DNA from: Symbiodinium natans
Lineage: Eukaryota > Sar > Dinophyceae > Suessiales > Symbiodiniaceae
Direction: 5' to 3'
NCBI GenBank assembly: GCA_905221605.1
Contig: CAJNDS010000757.1
Coordinates: forward strand, 323,001-387,000
DNA length: 64,000 bases
A model generated the notes under the pieces. It saw only the letters and a program-made list of their open reading frames with translations, did no database searches and was not told the origin of the DNA. The position numbers and the translations under genes were made by a program. The number at the start of each line of letters is the position of its first letter. The stretch's first letter is position 1. Below are positions 45,557-55,640 of this stretch, piece after piece.

Positions 45557-45723
45557 GCCCTGGTCCTAAACCCTAAACCCTAAACCCTAAAACCCTTGGC
45601 CTCGGCTTTTGACCCTTTCGACAGAAATCTCCTTTTGGGCATTTGGAGGGTTTCGGGAGTCCAGCAGGTCTATCACCTACCTCCACCTGCCTTCTCAGGG
45701 TATGCGGGACTTTGGGTTGTTCG

Positions 45724-45965
45724 TTGGGATGTTCCCCTTTACTTGGAGGTTCATGGTACTTATTAACCAATTATAACTGTACCGACAACTGTACTTATAA
45801 CCATATTAGGGCACTTAGGGGGCTTATAAGCGGGTTATATGTACAGTTATAATTGGTTAATAAGTACTATGAACCTCCAAGTAATGCTAACAGTCCTCAA
45901 TAGGGATTATAATGGGGTACTAGAGTCCCAATTAAGGACTGCTAGTAGAAGGGGGAGCATCCCAA
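45724..45965. mobile_element. FB3 fold-back element split by an FB2 insertion
   Basis: TTGGGATGTTCCCCTT (45724-45739) and TGCTAACAGTCCTC...GGGAGCATCCCAA (45884-45965) are the two halves of one FB3 copy. Confidence 0.8.
45742..45881. mobile_element. FB2 fold-back element, full length, nested in FB3
   Basis: CTTGGAGGTTCATGGTACTT and AAGTACTATGAACCTCCAAG are the ends; arms pair over about 40 bp (AACCAATTATAACTGTAC inside). TA on both sides. Confidence 0.87.
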
Positions 45966-46214
45966 GTTGTTAGTCAAGTTCGTTTGAGCTTGTGGCAAGA
46001 CTCCTGGTCCCAACCAAGGGCCTCATGGTGTTACGTGCCCAGCACAGGAACCCTGAGCCCGAAGCCCTCGATACATCCTACAAACCTAAAACCCCAAAGC
46101 GTTGGATAGTCACCGTAAACCTTAAATCCTAAACCCTAAACCCTTATAAACCCTAAACCCTAAACCCTAAACATGCCAACTACCTCCACCCTCAAGCTGC
46201 AAGCAGTCTGCCAG

Positions 46215-46262
46215 GCGAACAAGATGAAGCCAAGCCCAACAGGCATGGCCCCTAGACGAGTG
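46215..46262 (+). CDS. possible last exon of the eEF3-like gene
   Basis: After a tgccag|G acceptor the frame reads ANKMKPSPTGMAPRR. It is in phase with a splice from the GC donor at 45557. The end is unknown, and the sequence overlaps the left copy of a 16-bp duplication that brackets a telomeric array. No family motif is seen. Confidence 0.3.
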
Positions 46263-46274
46263 GATAAGTTTATG

Positions 46275-46525
46275 GGTTTAGGGTTTAGGATTTTAGGGTT
46301 TAGGGTTTGGCAGTTTAGGGATTTAGGGGTTTAGGGGTTTAGGGGTTTCGGGGTTTCGGGGTTTCGGGGTTTAGGGGTTTAGGGGTTTCGGGGTTTAGGG
46401 GTTTAGGGGTTTAGGGGTTTAGGGGTTTAGGGGTTTAGGGGTTTAGGGGTTTAGGGGTTTAGGGGTTTAGGGTGTAGGGTTTAGGGGTTTAGGGGTTTAG
46501 GGGTTGAGGGTTCAGCGTTTAGGGT
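46275..46525 (+). repeat. long TTTAGGGG-type variant array
   Basis: About thirty 8-mers, mostly TTTAGGGG with TTTCGGGG interspersed. Bounded by two copies of CCTAGACGAGTGGATA (46251-46266, 46526-46541). Confidence 0.95.
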
Positions 46526-46552
46526 CCTAGACGAGTGGATACTAGGACCAAA

Positions 46553-46652
46553 AGCAGGCCCAATTTCCACTTGATTTTTAGGTTTTAGGTTCGCTTATAA
46601 GCCCCTTTAAAACCAAAAAGGATACCCTTTTCATTCCTGGGTTACTCTTGGG
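46553..46652. mobile_element. FB1-related fold-back element (ACTCTTGGG type), diverged
   Basis: AGCAGGCCCAATTTCCACTT at the left; ACCAAAAAGGATACCCTTTT and GGTTACTCTTGGG at the right. Confidence 0.6.
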
Positions 46653-46912
46653 TTTGGGATGAGTTTCAGGTCAACCACTCAACCCCTAAACCCTAAACCC
46701 TCAGGTCGAATAGCCTTGTGTACCATGAAGTCTTGAAGCGTAACTCGCAGATGGAACCCTCAATTGGCAAGTTAGGGTTTAGGCTTTAGGCTCTCTTGGC
46801 TTTAGGCCCTGGAACCATTTAATCCACTCAAGGGCAGCATCATGGCCCAGCGACCCTAAACCCGAAACCCTAGGCGTTAGGCCTTTTTGGATTCGCTTAC
46901 TGGAAGCGATCT

Positions 46913-46975
46913 CAGGCGGCTCGTGATGGATCCCCAGGCCCTCTTGTGCATGGGGCATGGCGGCATGAGGCAAGC
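46913..46975 (+). CDS. candidate exon, gene not identified
   Basis: After ctcag|G the frame reads RLVMDPQALLCMGHGGMR with a GC site inside (cag|gccctc). Coding-like composition only. Confidence 0.25.
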
Positions 46976-47114
46976 TTCTTGGTTTTTGGTTGTTTTTGGT
47001 TGGTTTATGTTTGGGGGATGGGGTTGTGGGCTTGACCCGAAACTTAACGCCTTTGCGGGGTGTCACATCAAGTTGATTTTCCAAATCACCTCCGAAAAGT
47101 TGAGCAGAATTTTC

Positions 47115-47137
47115 CCCCCCCCCCCCCCCCCCAAACC

Positions 47138-47181
<44 letters not shown>

Positions 47182-47283
47182 ACCACCCCCCCCCCCCCCC
47201 CCCCCCCCCTAAACCCCCAAAAGCCCTGAATCCTAAAGCTCTCCAAGCCCCCCCAAAACAACCCACCCCCCCCCCCCCCCCCA
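47115..47283. repeat. poly-C tracts separated by AAACCA
   Basis: Four C runs of 14-30 separated by AAACCACC and CCTAAACCCCCAAAAGCC; looks like hyper-expanded C-strand heptamers. Pro/Gly-rich frames here are artefacts. Confidence 0.93.
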
Positions 47284-47739
47284 AAACCCTAAACCCCAAC
47301 AGCCCTTCGAGGCGGGAGAGGGGAACACTAGGGCACGAAAGCGCATCCAACTCTGAACAGTTGAAGCTTAGAGTTTTTTTTTAGGGTTTCGGGTTTAGGG
47401 TTGAGGGTTTAGACGGGTTCGAGGCTTGACGGGGCTTCATAGGGTTTAGAAGTTTAGGACTTGTCGGATTCATAGCGTTTGTAGGGCTTTATAGGCTTTA
47501 CTGGCTTTACTGGTTGCAGGGGTTCATAGGGTTCAGGTTTCGGGGTTTTAGGGTTTCAGTGTCTCAATAGGACTTCGTGTAGGCCATCCATAGCAGGCTT
47601 CCATGAAATACTTTCTTTTCCCCCTACTTTGCAGAAGGCCTCCCTAAACCCTAAACCCTAAGGGGCAGATGAGAGCTGTCTACTGGTTAAGGGGGAAACT
47701 ATCCACATGATCCCAGGACGCCTTGGTTCTAAGTCAGTG

Positions 47740-47876
47740 CGGGTTTAGGGTTTAGGGTTTGGGGTTTAGGGTTTGGGGGTTGGGGTTTAGGGTTTAGGGT
47801 TGAGGGTTGAGGGCTGAGGGTTGAGGGTTGAGGGTTGAGGGTTTGGGGTTCAGGGTTTAGGGTTTAGGGTTTAGGG
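47740..47876 (+). repeat. TTTAGGG/TTGAGGG array
   Basis: About eighteen mixed G-strand units. Confidence 0.92.
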
Positions 47877-47891
47877 GCCTGTGTGCTCCAG

Positions 47892-47942
47892 GTACTTGAA
47901 GCTGGCCAGTGAGCACGGCCCGCAGAGCACCTCTTTCTGAAG
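47892..47942 (+). CDS. candidate exon, gene not identified
   Basis: After ctccag|G the frame reads YLKLASEHGPQSTSF and then TGA. Plausible exon of a gene downstream of the eEF3-like locus; not recognised. Confidence 0.3.
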
Positions 47943-48589
47943 ACACTGTATGCCAGAAGGTGCACTAAACCCTAAACCCGAAACCCGAAACCCTAAACCC
48001 TAAACCCTAAACCCTAAACCCTAAACGACGTGCTTGGCGAGGCGGCACAGACTCAGCCTCCAGCGCGTCTTTGCATCGCGGGGGGTGGCCTGCGTTCACT
48101 GGGACCCCAATGTCCAACTCCCCAAGAAGTCACCACCCACGAAGTTGAAGTTAGGAGTTTAGTTTTCAGGCTGAGGAAGCCCAAACTCCAATCCCTAAAC
48201 CCCAAAACCCTACACCCTAAACCCTAAAACCCTTAACCCTATAAACCCTAAAACCCTAAACCCTTACCTTTTAAGCCCAAAGCCCAGTGTCATCCTCGGA
48301 AGCCACCCGCCGCATCGCCCAGTTTTCACGCTGTTTTCCCGTGCTATGTGTGCCTCCACCTGAGGTGGGTTTTTTTGGGTTTGGGGTTTACGGTTTTAGG
48401 GAGGTCGAGCTGATTTACGGAGGGTCCGGGCGCAGGGTACCCTAACGAATCTCAGAGTCCTGAGACATACTGTCATGTATTCACTACGGACTAGATAGTC
48501 AGTTTTCTGAACTGTGGTCCCTTTTGGGGTTAAATCATAGTGGCCGCCTCATACTTCAACGGGTTTCCCATATGCCCTGCAAATGTAAA

Positions 48590-48624
48590 GTGCTGCCTCG
48601 CCGCGGGTGTTGGTGAGGCAGCAC
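48590..48624. other. 10-bp perfect hairpin
   Basis: GTGCTGCCTC and GAGGCAGCAC flank a 15-nt GC-rich loop, just before the GAAAGAGA microsatellite. Role unknown. Confidence 0.7.
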
Positions 48625-48635
48625 GCGTTTTTGAG

Positions 48636-48756
48636 GGAAAGAGAGAAAGAGAGAAAGAGAGAAAGAGAGAAAGAGAGAAAGAGAGAAAGAGAGAAAGAGA
48701 GAAAGAGAGAAAGAGAGAAAGAGAGAAAGAGAGAAAGAGAGAAAGAGAGAAAGAGC
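48636..48756. repeat. (GAAAGAGA)n microsatellite, about fifteen units
   Basis: Nearly perfect purine-only 8-mers. Lys/Glu/Arg-rich or Leu/Ser/Phe-rich frames crossing it are artefacts. Confidence 0.97.
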
Positions 48757-50150
48757 ACGATCTCCGAAGCATCCTCCGCCGTACGCTGCGGACTCACAAG
48801 GACATGTCGCTGCTCGCTGTTCTCCAAGTAGCGCCGTCTCCCAGCAATCGACGAACTAGCAAAGGTCCCGTGCACCGTTGCTCCGGGCGCGAAGCTGGTC
48901 ATGGGCTCAAATGCTCCGCGACCAACCTTCTCAAGTCTGGCCACTGCTTGGTCTCAGGTACCAAGAGCTCCTTTGCATCCACCTCCGGGTTTCTCCGAGA
49001 GAGTTGTGACCGTGCCTGTCCTATTTCCAGTAACAGGTCGGTTTAGAAGAGCAAGAAGTTTTGCCTCCTCCATGCATGGCACATGTGCATGACTCAGTTT
49101 CTCAAGCCACCTTCGAAGACTTCCGAGACTGTTGCCTCCTTGGACAGCGGTCTTCGGTGGCCTATGGGCATTCTGAATGCATCCTTGATCGCCAACCCGA
49201 GGCTGCACTGAAGCAAGACCCGCCGCAAGTGTGGCTCTCGGACGCTCTCGTCCACTACGCCTTCTCAGATAGTCAGATAGAATGCAGCCTTCTCAAACAT
49301 CTCTTTTAGGCCAAGAAGCATCGCTTGGCGCCTCAAGCACCTGTCGAGCTCTCAGCGCTCGCAAGTCTTTCTTTCCGTGCGTCGTCTTCTTTTATTTGCT
49401 TTCTTTGCCTGGAACTTCTCAATGCGGCTTGATCGCCAGCCCGAGGCTGCATCCGAGCAAGATCAGCAAAAGTGTGGCTCTCGGACGATGTCGTCCATTG
49501 AACCTTCTCAAATAGAACTCGGCCTTTTCAAACGTATTTTTTAGGCCAGGAAGCGTGCCTTGGCGCCTCAAGCACCTGTCGAGCTCTCAGCGCTCGCAAG
49601 TGTTTCTTTCTGTGCGTCGTCTCGTCCACTAAACCTTCTCAGATAGAATGCAGCCTTCTCAAACATCTCTTCTAGGCCAAGAAGCGCGCCTTGGCGACTG
49701 AAGCACCTGTCGATCTCTCAGCGCTCGCAAGTCTTTCTTTGCGTCGTCTTCTTGTATTTGCTTTCTCTGCCCAACTTCTCAATGCGGCTTGATTGCCAGC
49801 CCGAGGCCGCATTCAAGCAAGACCCCCCCCCCCCCCCCAAAGTGTCGCGCTCGGATGCTCTCCGCACGCGAACTCGTCGTTGTCGCTTCGTCAAAACTCT
49901 CAAATGCCCGAGGCCAAGTATCGTGCTGCGCCGCCGGCAGCAACCGTCGAGTTCTTGGCACACGCAAGTCTTGCTCCCTGTGCACGCACAGCCCACCCCT
50001 CCCCTCCCTTAAAGAACGCCGAGGCTGGGAGCCTCATCGAGAAAATCCTCACGTCAAGCGCGTTGAGTGTTTCCAAAGCTCCAGAATTATTGTTAGAGTT
50101 GCATTCCGCCAAGGAAGACGAAGAGCTGAGTGGTCCGCAGACTCTAAGTC
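48757..50150. other. telomere-repeat-free island with internal duplications, no gene recognised
   Basis: GC-moderate sequence without heptamers. It contains repeated blocks (see 49184-49960). Several overlapping frames of 60-140 codons exist, but none has a motif I recognise. Confidence 0.45.
49184..49960. repeat. partial tandem repeats of a complex unit (about 240-360 bp)
   Basis: CTTGATCGCCAACCCGAGGC-like words at 49184, 49428 and 49788; GTCGAGCTCTCAGCGCTCGC-like words at 49343, 49579, 49708 and decayed at 49946; GCAGCCTTCTCAAACATCTC recurs between them. A C17 run sits in the last copy. Confidence 0.85.
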
Positions 50151-50214
50151 CCTAAACCCTAGACCCTACACCCTAAACCCTAAACCCTATATAAACCCTA
50201 AACCCTAAAGCCGA

Positions 50215-50371
50215 GACCCTAAACCCTAAACCCGAGACCCTAAACCCTAAACCCTAAACCCTAACCCCTAAACCCTAAACCCTAAACCCTAAACCCTAAA
50301 CCCTAAACCCTAAACCCTAAACCCTAAACCCTAAACCCTAAACCCTAAACCCTAAACCCTAAACCCTAAAC
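50215..50371 (-). repeat. CCCTAAA array, about 21 units
   Basis: Almost perfect C-strand array (15 consecutive units at the end), preceded by mixed units from 50152. Confidence 0.97.
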
Positions 50372-50399
50372 TTAAGCCTGAGTCCTAAGCCTTTGTGTC

Positions 50400-50459
50400 G
50401 CAGCGGATCCGCTCCGGCCTGGCAAGAGCAACTTGGGCGCCCATGTTGCGAAAGGGAAC
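50400..50459 (+). CDS. candidate exon between C- and G-strand arrays
   Basis: After tcgcag the frame reads RIRSGLARATWAPMLRKG. CCCTAAA array upstream, TTTAGGG-type repeats downstream. Gene not identified; an alternative frame (DPLRPGKSNLGAHV) is also open. Confidence 0.35.
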
Positions 50460-50636
50460 TGAGGATTAGGGTTTAGGTTTAGAGTTTAGAGTTGGTTCAG
50501 AGTTTAAAGTGGCGTTTGCCTCGCGTTTTTGAGGCAGAACGTGGCAACCCTAAAAAAATAAGTGCCAAAAGGGACCACATTGTAGAGAAGTGTAAACCCT
50601 AAACCCTAAACCGTAACCACGTAGCTGCCTCACAGG

Positions 50637-50697
50637 AGCTTAAGAGAAAGGAGGGCGGCGAGGGACGCACGGCTGTGATGTGCTTAAAGAGTTTGGT
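50637..50697 (+). CDS. candidate exon between C- and G-strand repeats
   Basis: After tcacag|G the frame reads ELKRKEGGEGRTAVMCLK and runs into GTTTAGGG at 50698. Gene not identified. Confidence 0.45.
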
Positions 50698-51081
50698 TTA
50701 GGGTTTAGGGTTTAGGGTGTAGGAGAACCACCTCATTTTCGGCACGCGCCTTGTACAGACGTACAGTTTGGCACTTCCGACAGCTGGCGGCGAAATGGAA
50801 GCTAGGCAGGTGTAGCCTCGACCTTCTGAAAGACTAGGACTTAGAGTTCAGGGGGTAAGCCCTAAACCCTAGACTAAACCCTAATGCCCTTAATCCTAAA
50901 CCTCTTTGGCTCGGCATTTTTTGCTGTTCAGGGGTTTAAAATTGGGTTTAGGCTTCACCTGTTTTAGGTTCAACGTCCTCCGAACCGCAGCCTTTCTCAA
51001 GGTGCAGACTAGCCCTGAACCCTAAACCGTAAACCCCAAACCCTAAACCGCAGTTGAAGTCAGTCCTTTCTTGGCCTTGAG

Positions 51082-51145
51082 GGCTACGAGTTCGCACCGC
51101 CCGAAAGAAGCGCCATCACTAGAAGCAAACGTGGGTCTGCCAAGT
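51082..51145 (+). CDS. candidate exon between C- and G-strand repeats
   Basis: After cttgag|G one frame reads GYEFAPPERSAITRSKRG; another gives LRVRTARKKR. GC-rich island; gene not identified. Confidence 0.33.
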
Positions 51146-51458
51146 TTAGGGTTAAGGGCTCAGGGCTCAGGGTTTAGGGACAAACTGGGGTCCAAGTCCA
51201 AAAAGCAAAGTCCGTGAAATTGGTGGTTTGAGTGCTCGACAGCTAGAAGGTGCATGTCTAGGGGGTGGTTCGGGTCCCTAAACCCTGAACCCTGAACCCT
51301 GGAATCCTAAACCCTCAGCCCTAAACCCTACATATTTCTTGCACTTGAGTACCGGATTTTTCCAGCAATATCGCAGCACCCGATACGTGTGTGAGCCATG
51401 TCGGCGTTGCGGCCGCTGCGGGGTCAGTGCATTCTGAGCAGGCGTCGGGTTTAGGGTA

Positions 51459-51602
51459 CCCTAAACCCTAAACCCTAAACCCTAAACCCTAAACCCTAAA
51501 CCCTAAACCCTAAACCCTAAACCCTAAACCCTAAACCCTAAACCGTAACCCTAAACCCTAAACCCTAAACCCTAAACCCTAAACCCTAAACCCTGAACCC
51601 TA
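51459..51602 (-). repeat. CCCTAAA array, about 20 units
   Basis: Long near-perfect C-strand array with one CCGTAA interruption. It turns into TTTAGGG-type units at about 51605. Confidence 0.97.
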
Positions 51603-51721
51603 AGGGTTTATGGTTTAGGGCTTAGGGGGCGGTATTCAGATGGGCTCAGGGTTCCGGGTCCCGGAATCCCCCTCCTGTCTCCGACCTTCGGGCTGTTGGG
51701 CATGCGCTGAGGGGGGCTTAG

Positions 51722-51772
51722 ATTTAGGGTTTGGGGTTTAGGGTTTAGGGTTTAGGGTTTAGGGTTAGAGGA
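51722..51772 (+). repeat. TTTAGGG array
   Basis: Six to seven G-strand heptamers before a candidate exon. Confidence 0.93.
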
Positions 51773-51802
51773 AACACTCGAGGCTTCGCTGCAGTCCATG
51801 CA

Positions 51803-51850
51803 GAGAGGATGTGGCCTGCTTCGCCGCCTTCAACACCCTCTGGTGGGGTA
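51803..51850 (+). CDS. candidate exon, gene not identified
   Basis: After atgcag the frame reads EDVACFAAFNTLWW and meets GTAATG. Strongly protein-like composition; family unknown. Confidence 0.4.
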
Positions 51851-52259
51851 ATGAACCCTAAACCCTGAACTCTGAACTATAAAACCCCACGCTGAGGAAA
51901 TCAGACAACTTCATTTCACGAATCTGTTCGGGGCTTCATGCGCCTCCACCACTTGAGGGCTTGGGGTTCAAGGTTTACAAGGGTAGGTTAGCACATATTT
52001 GTAGTTTGTATTACCCTCAATCCCTACACTCCTTTGAAAGCCATAAAATTCAAACCCTAAACCCTAAACCTTAAACCCTTTATAGGGCCCCCAAACCTAC
52101 CCCAATCAGGGTTTAGGGTTTAGGGCTTAGGGTTTTTGAGGTTCTTTGCTCCTCGGAGTGAAAAAGGTTCCATGGTTTGTGCACCCCTTTCTGCACTGAG
52201 GCCCTCAACCCTAAAGGGGGTTTAGGGTTTAGGGTTAGGGTTGTTGCATCCGGTTTGCC

Positions 52260-52361
52260 AGGCTCTCGGCTTGCTTCCCCCGGCGCGGCTTCGCCGAAGG
52301 CAAGTTCGGCAAGCGGCGTGGCAAGAACAGAAAAGCCCCTACAAGGAACGACCGTGGTACA
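52260..52361 (+). CDS. candidate exon, Arg-rich, gene not identified
   Basis: After tgccag|G the frame reads ALGLLPPARLRRRQVRQAA and continues to about 52361, where an FB3 left arm begins. Family unknown. Confidence 0.38.
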
Positions 52362-52369
52362 TTGGGATG

Positions 52370-52402
52370 TTCACCCTTATACAAAGTCTCTTCATAACAG
52401 AG
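52370..52402. mobile_element. FB3 fold-back element, left arm only
   Basis: ATTGGGATGTTCACCCTTAT ACAAAG matches the FB3 left end; the right arm is absent. Confidence 0.5.
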
Positions 52403-53334
52403 GGGGGACCAGAATTTCGGGGAACCACTTCTTCCGGCTTTGTTTTTTTTGGGGGGCCGAGTGATTTTACCAACCCCATGAAGCCACAGTGGGATTTCCT
52501 TTGACTCAACCCTCACTCACCGCCTAAGCCTCTATCAAACCCTAAAATGCAGAAACCCCAAACCCTACCTACATGCTCGTCGATGGTGATATGACTGGGC
52601 TTGTTAAAGAGGGTGTAAGGTCTAGATTCGCCGACTGGAGAAACTATCGGAGGTAGGAGGTTAGGAAGGTAGCCGCCGGGTTCTTCCGCATCTACAGTTT
52701 TCCTGATAATCCTAAACCCTCAACCCTCAACCCTAAACCCTAAACCCTAAGCCCTAAACCCTAGGATGATGTAGGGTTTGTGGTTGAGACGGTTTAGAGA
52801 TCATGAGCCTCCAAATACCCTCAACCTGAAAAGCTTTTTGGTTCCCCCACAGGAGTTTGGGGTTCAGGGCTTACTTAGGGTTATGCATCGCAACCCCTAT
52901 ATACTGAACTGTAACCGTTCAGGTTGCTTCTTCCAGGGCAGGTTTTCACAGTGCGAATGCGAGTCTGAGTGCACGGAGTTTAAGGTTCAGGAAGAATTCC
53001 TGGAGCTTTCTGTTACCCTAAACCCTACAGACCCTAGGCCCAAAGCCAGGAACCATGAACCCAAACCAGATGCTTCCAACAGAGAAGCTTCACTTCAGAT
53101 TAGAGTTGAAGGTGATTTTCCCCTTAAAACCCTAAACCCTAAACCCTAAACTTGGCCCTAAACCCGAAACTTCACAAGCCCTCAACAATCTACCCGTCCA
53201 CTCCGTCCACCCTAAACCCCAAACCCTAAACCAAACCCTAAACCCTAAACCCTAAATCACTTGAGGATCCTGCCTGAGAACATGCCTCGTTCTGTCGGGC
53301 GCGGCCAGGCCACAACGGTTGGGTTCAGGGCCAG

Positions 53335-53372
53335 TAGGGGGGTTTAGGGTTTAGGGTTTAGGGTTTAAACCC
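53335..53372 (+). repeat. TTTAGGG tract with head-to-head junction
   Basis: Four G-strand units turn into C-strand units at GGGTTTAAACCCTCAACC (about 53360). Confidence 0.92.
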
Positions 53373-53837
53373 TCAACCCTCAAGCCTAAACCCTAAACCC
53401 TGATTCCTAAACCCTAAACCCGAAACCCATCTAAAACCTACATAGGTATCGGCTCGGGGGGTTTAGGATTCTCAGCAGTCGCCAAATGGCACGCCAGCCC
53501 TGAACCTCAGTTAAAGGTTTAGGCTCAACACAAGAAACGCGCGGTCACCTTGATTTCCGATACAGGCTGCATACCGGCACCCTCTGGTTTGTTGAGAAGG
53601 TCCTTCAAGGAAGGGGGGAGTTTATGCCTAGGGTGATGAGTAGGTAGCTTTCCTTGTAGCCCTGAAGAATGAACATCCCCCTTAAACCCCCGAAAACGCC
53701 GAAACCCCCAAACCCCAAGACCTAAACCCTAGAACCCTAAAACCCTAAAGCCCTAAACCCTGAAACCCTAAGATCCCAAAGCCCCAGAGCCCTTAGAGTC
53801 AAGAGCAACCTGCCCGGTGGCCGCCGAGTTCATCCCC

Positions 53838-53992
53838 CTGACCCTAAACCCTAAACCCTAAACCCTAAACCCTAAACCCTAAACCCTAAACCCTAAACCC
53901 TAAACCCTAAACCCTAAACCCTAAACCCTAAGCCCTAAGCCCTAAGCCCTAAGCCCTAAACCCTAAACCCTAAACCCTAAACCCTAAACCCT
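53838..53992 (-). repeat. CCCTAAA array, about 22 units
   Basis: Perfect heptamers with a block of four CCCTAAG units inside. Confidence 0.97.
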
Positions 53993-54429
53993 ACCTGCCT
54001 GTTAACATGCCCTTTAGGATTATGTAGGGTATATCTGGTCGTGGGCTCCCGGCCCTACCCCATGGTATCCCAGCCCCCCAAACCCCAAACTGAAACCAAC
54101 CTTAAACCTGACACCCGTAAACCTTCAACCCCCAAACGCCACCCCCCCATGCACAGCACAGGCAGGGGGGGCTAAACCTTAAACCCTAAAACCTTAAACC
54201 CTGAACCCTAAACCCTGACCCCCCAAACCACACCCAAATAGGGGGGGGGGGGGGGGGGCAGGGGTAGCGCGGGCAGCCGGTCTCTTAAACCTTCATCCCG
54301 AAATCCTAACCCCAACCCCCCAATCACACCACGGGCCTAAACCCTTAGACCCTAAACTGCGAACCCTAGAGCCTAAACCCTGAACCCTAAACCTTACACA
54401 CTAACACTAAACCCTAACCCCCGAACCAC

Positions 54430-54540
54430 GGTGCCCCATATTCCCTAGTATATACCCTTTAAGGGATTATGTAGGGTATATCCCCCTATTATGTACCCTT
54501 TAAGGGGGATTATATGGGGAACCCTATATTCCCCCCAGTA
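54430..54540. mobile_element. unclassified fold-back sequence
   Basis: CCCCATATTCCCTAGTATAT..., with TATACCCTTTAAGGGATTAT and GTACCCTTTAAGGGGGATTAT as internal repeats, ending ACCCTATATTCCCCCC. A related fragment is at 54003-54040. Confidence 0.5.
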
Positions 54541-54603
54541 CCTATTAAGAACCAGCCAGGCCATGCCGCTCCGGCCGACGAAGCTGCCGGGCTGCCATGG
54601 AGG

Positions 54604-54661
54604 GGTTTAGGGTTTAGGGTTTAGGGTTTAGGGTTTAGGGTTTAGGGTTTAGGGTTTAGGG
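54604..54661 (+). repeat. TTTAGGG array
   Basis: Eight perfect G-strand heptamers; followed by a G-to-C junction at 54697-54751 (TTTACCGTTTACCCTAAACC). Confidence 0.95.
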
Positions 54662-55056
54662 GCTGTAGAGAGCTGCCGTGATTTTTGTTGAGGGGTTTAG
54701 GGTTTACCGTTTACCCTAAACCCTAAACCCTAAACCCTAAACCCTAAACCCGATGGTTCGGGTGAGAGGGTTTGTGGGTTAATGTTGCGAAAAGTTTTAG
54801 GTGACCGTAAGGCGACCTCTCATTATCAATACCGTCTTTGGGCAATGTATCACGCAAGTTTCACTACGACCCATGAAAAAGCCAAGGGTCCGGCCTGAGG
54901 GTCCCTGCTTATTGGCATCCGGGAATCGAAGGTTCAGAATGAGGGCTGCAGTCACGGACCCTGATTTTGGCTTTAGGGTTTCGGGTTTAGAGTTTAGGGC
55001 TCCGGGTTTAGAGTTTCGAGTTTAGGGTTAGGGTTGACGGTTTCGGGTTTAGGTTC

Positions 55057-55140
55057 GGGTTTAGGGTTTAGGGTTTAGGGTTTAGGGTTTAGGGTTTAGG
55101 GTTTAGGGTTTAGGGTTTAGGGTTTACGGTTTACGGTTTC
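55057..55140 (+). repeat. TTTAGGG array
   Basis: About eleven G-strand heptamers, with TTTACGG variants at the end. Confidence 0.95.
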
Positions 55141-55229
55141 GGGTCCCTGGTCCGAGGAATCTGGGGACGCCAGGCATGCCCGCGTCGACACCTGGGTCAC
55201 TTGAAAGCCAAGTTCTGTCAGGAAACACT

Positions 55230-55640
55230 TCAGGGTTTGGGGTCAAGGGGGTTTGGGGTTTAGGGTTTGGGGTTTGGGGTTTAGGGTTTTGGGTTTTGGA
55301 TTTGGGGTTTGGGGCTTCGGGTTTTGGTTTTCAGGGTTTGGGGTTTGGGGTTTGGGGTTTGGGTTTAGGGGTAAGGGTTTGGCCTTTTGGGGTTTGTGAT
55401 TTGGGGTTTAGGGTTTGGTGTTTGGGGTTTAGGGTTTGGGTTCTTATTTTTCGGGTTTGGGTTTAGGGGTAAGGGTTTGGGCTTTTGGGGTTTGGGGTTT
55501 GTGATTTGGGGTTCAGGGTTTGGTGTTTGGGGTTATAGGGTTTGGGTTTCTAGGGTTTGGGGTTTAGGGTTTGGGGTTTAGGGTTTGGGGTTTAGGGTTT
55601 AGGGTTTGGGGATTTTAGGGTTTGGGGTTTAGGGTTTAGG
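55230..55640 (+). repeat. 410-bp TTTGGGG-rich degenerate array with internal duplication
   Basis: Mostly TTTGGGG with TTTAGGG. A block of about 110 bp (GTTTGGGTTTAGGGGTAAGG...TTTGTGATTTGGGG) is repeated at 55358 and 55456. Gly/Leu/Val-rich frames are artefacts. Confidence 0.93.

Noticed and set aside
46779-47384. 160-165 codon Gly/Pro-rich open frames on both strands
   Set aside because: Created by long C runs; low complexity only.
48540-49046. 168-codon Lys/Glu/Arg-rich frame and its antisense
   Set aside because: Mostly the (GAAAGAGA)n microsatellite; flanks show no motif.
55176-55581. Gly/Leu/Val-rich frames of 64-96 codons
   Set aside because: Translations of TTTGGGG/TTTAGGG repeats.
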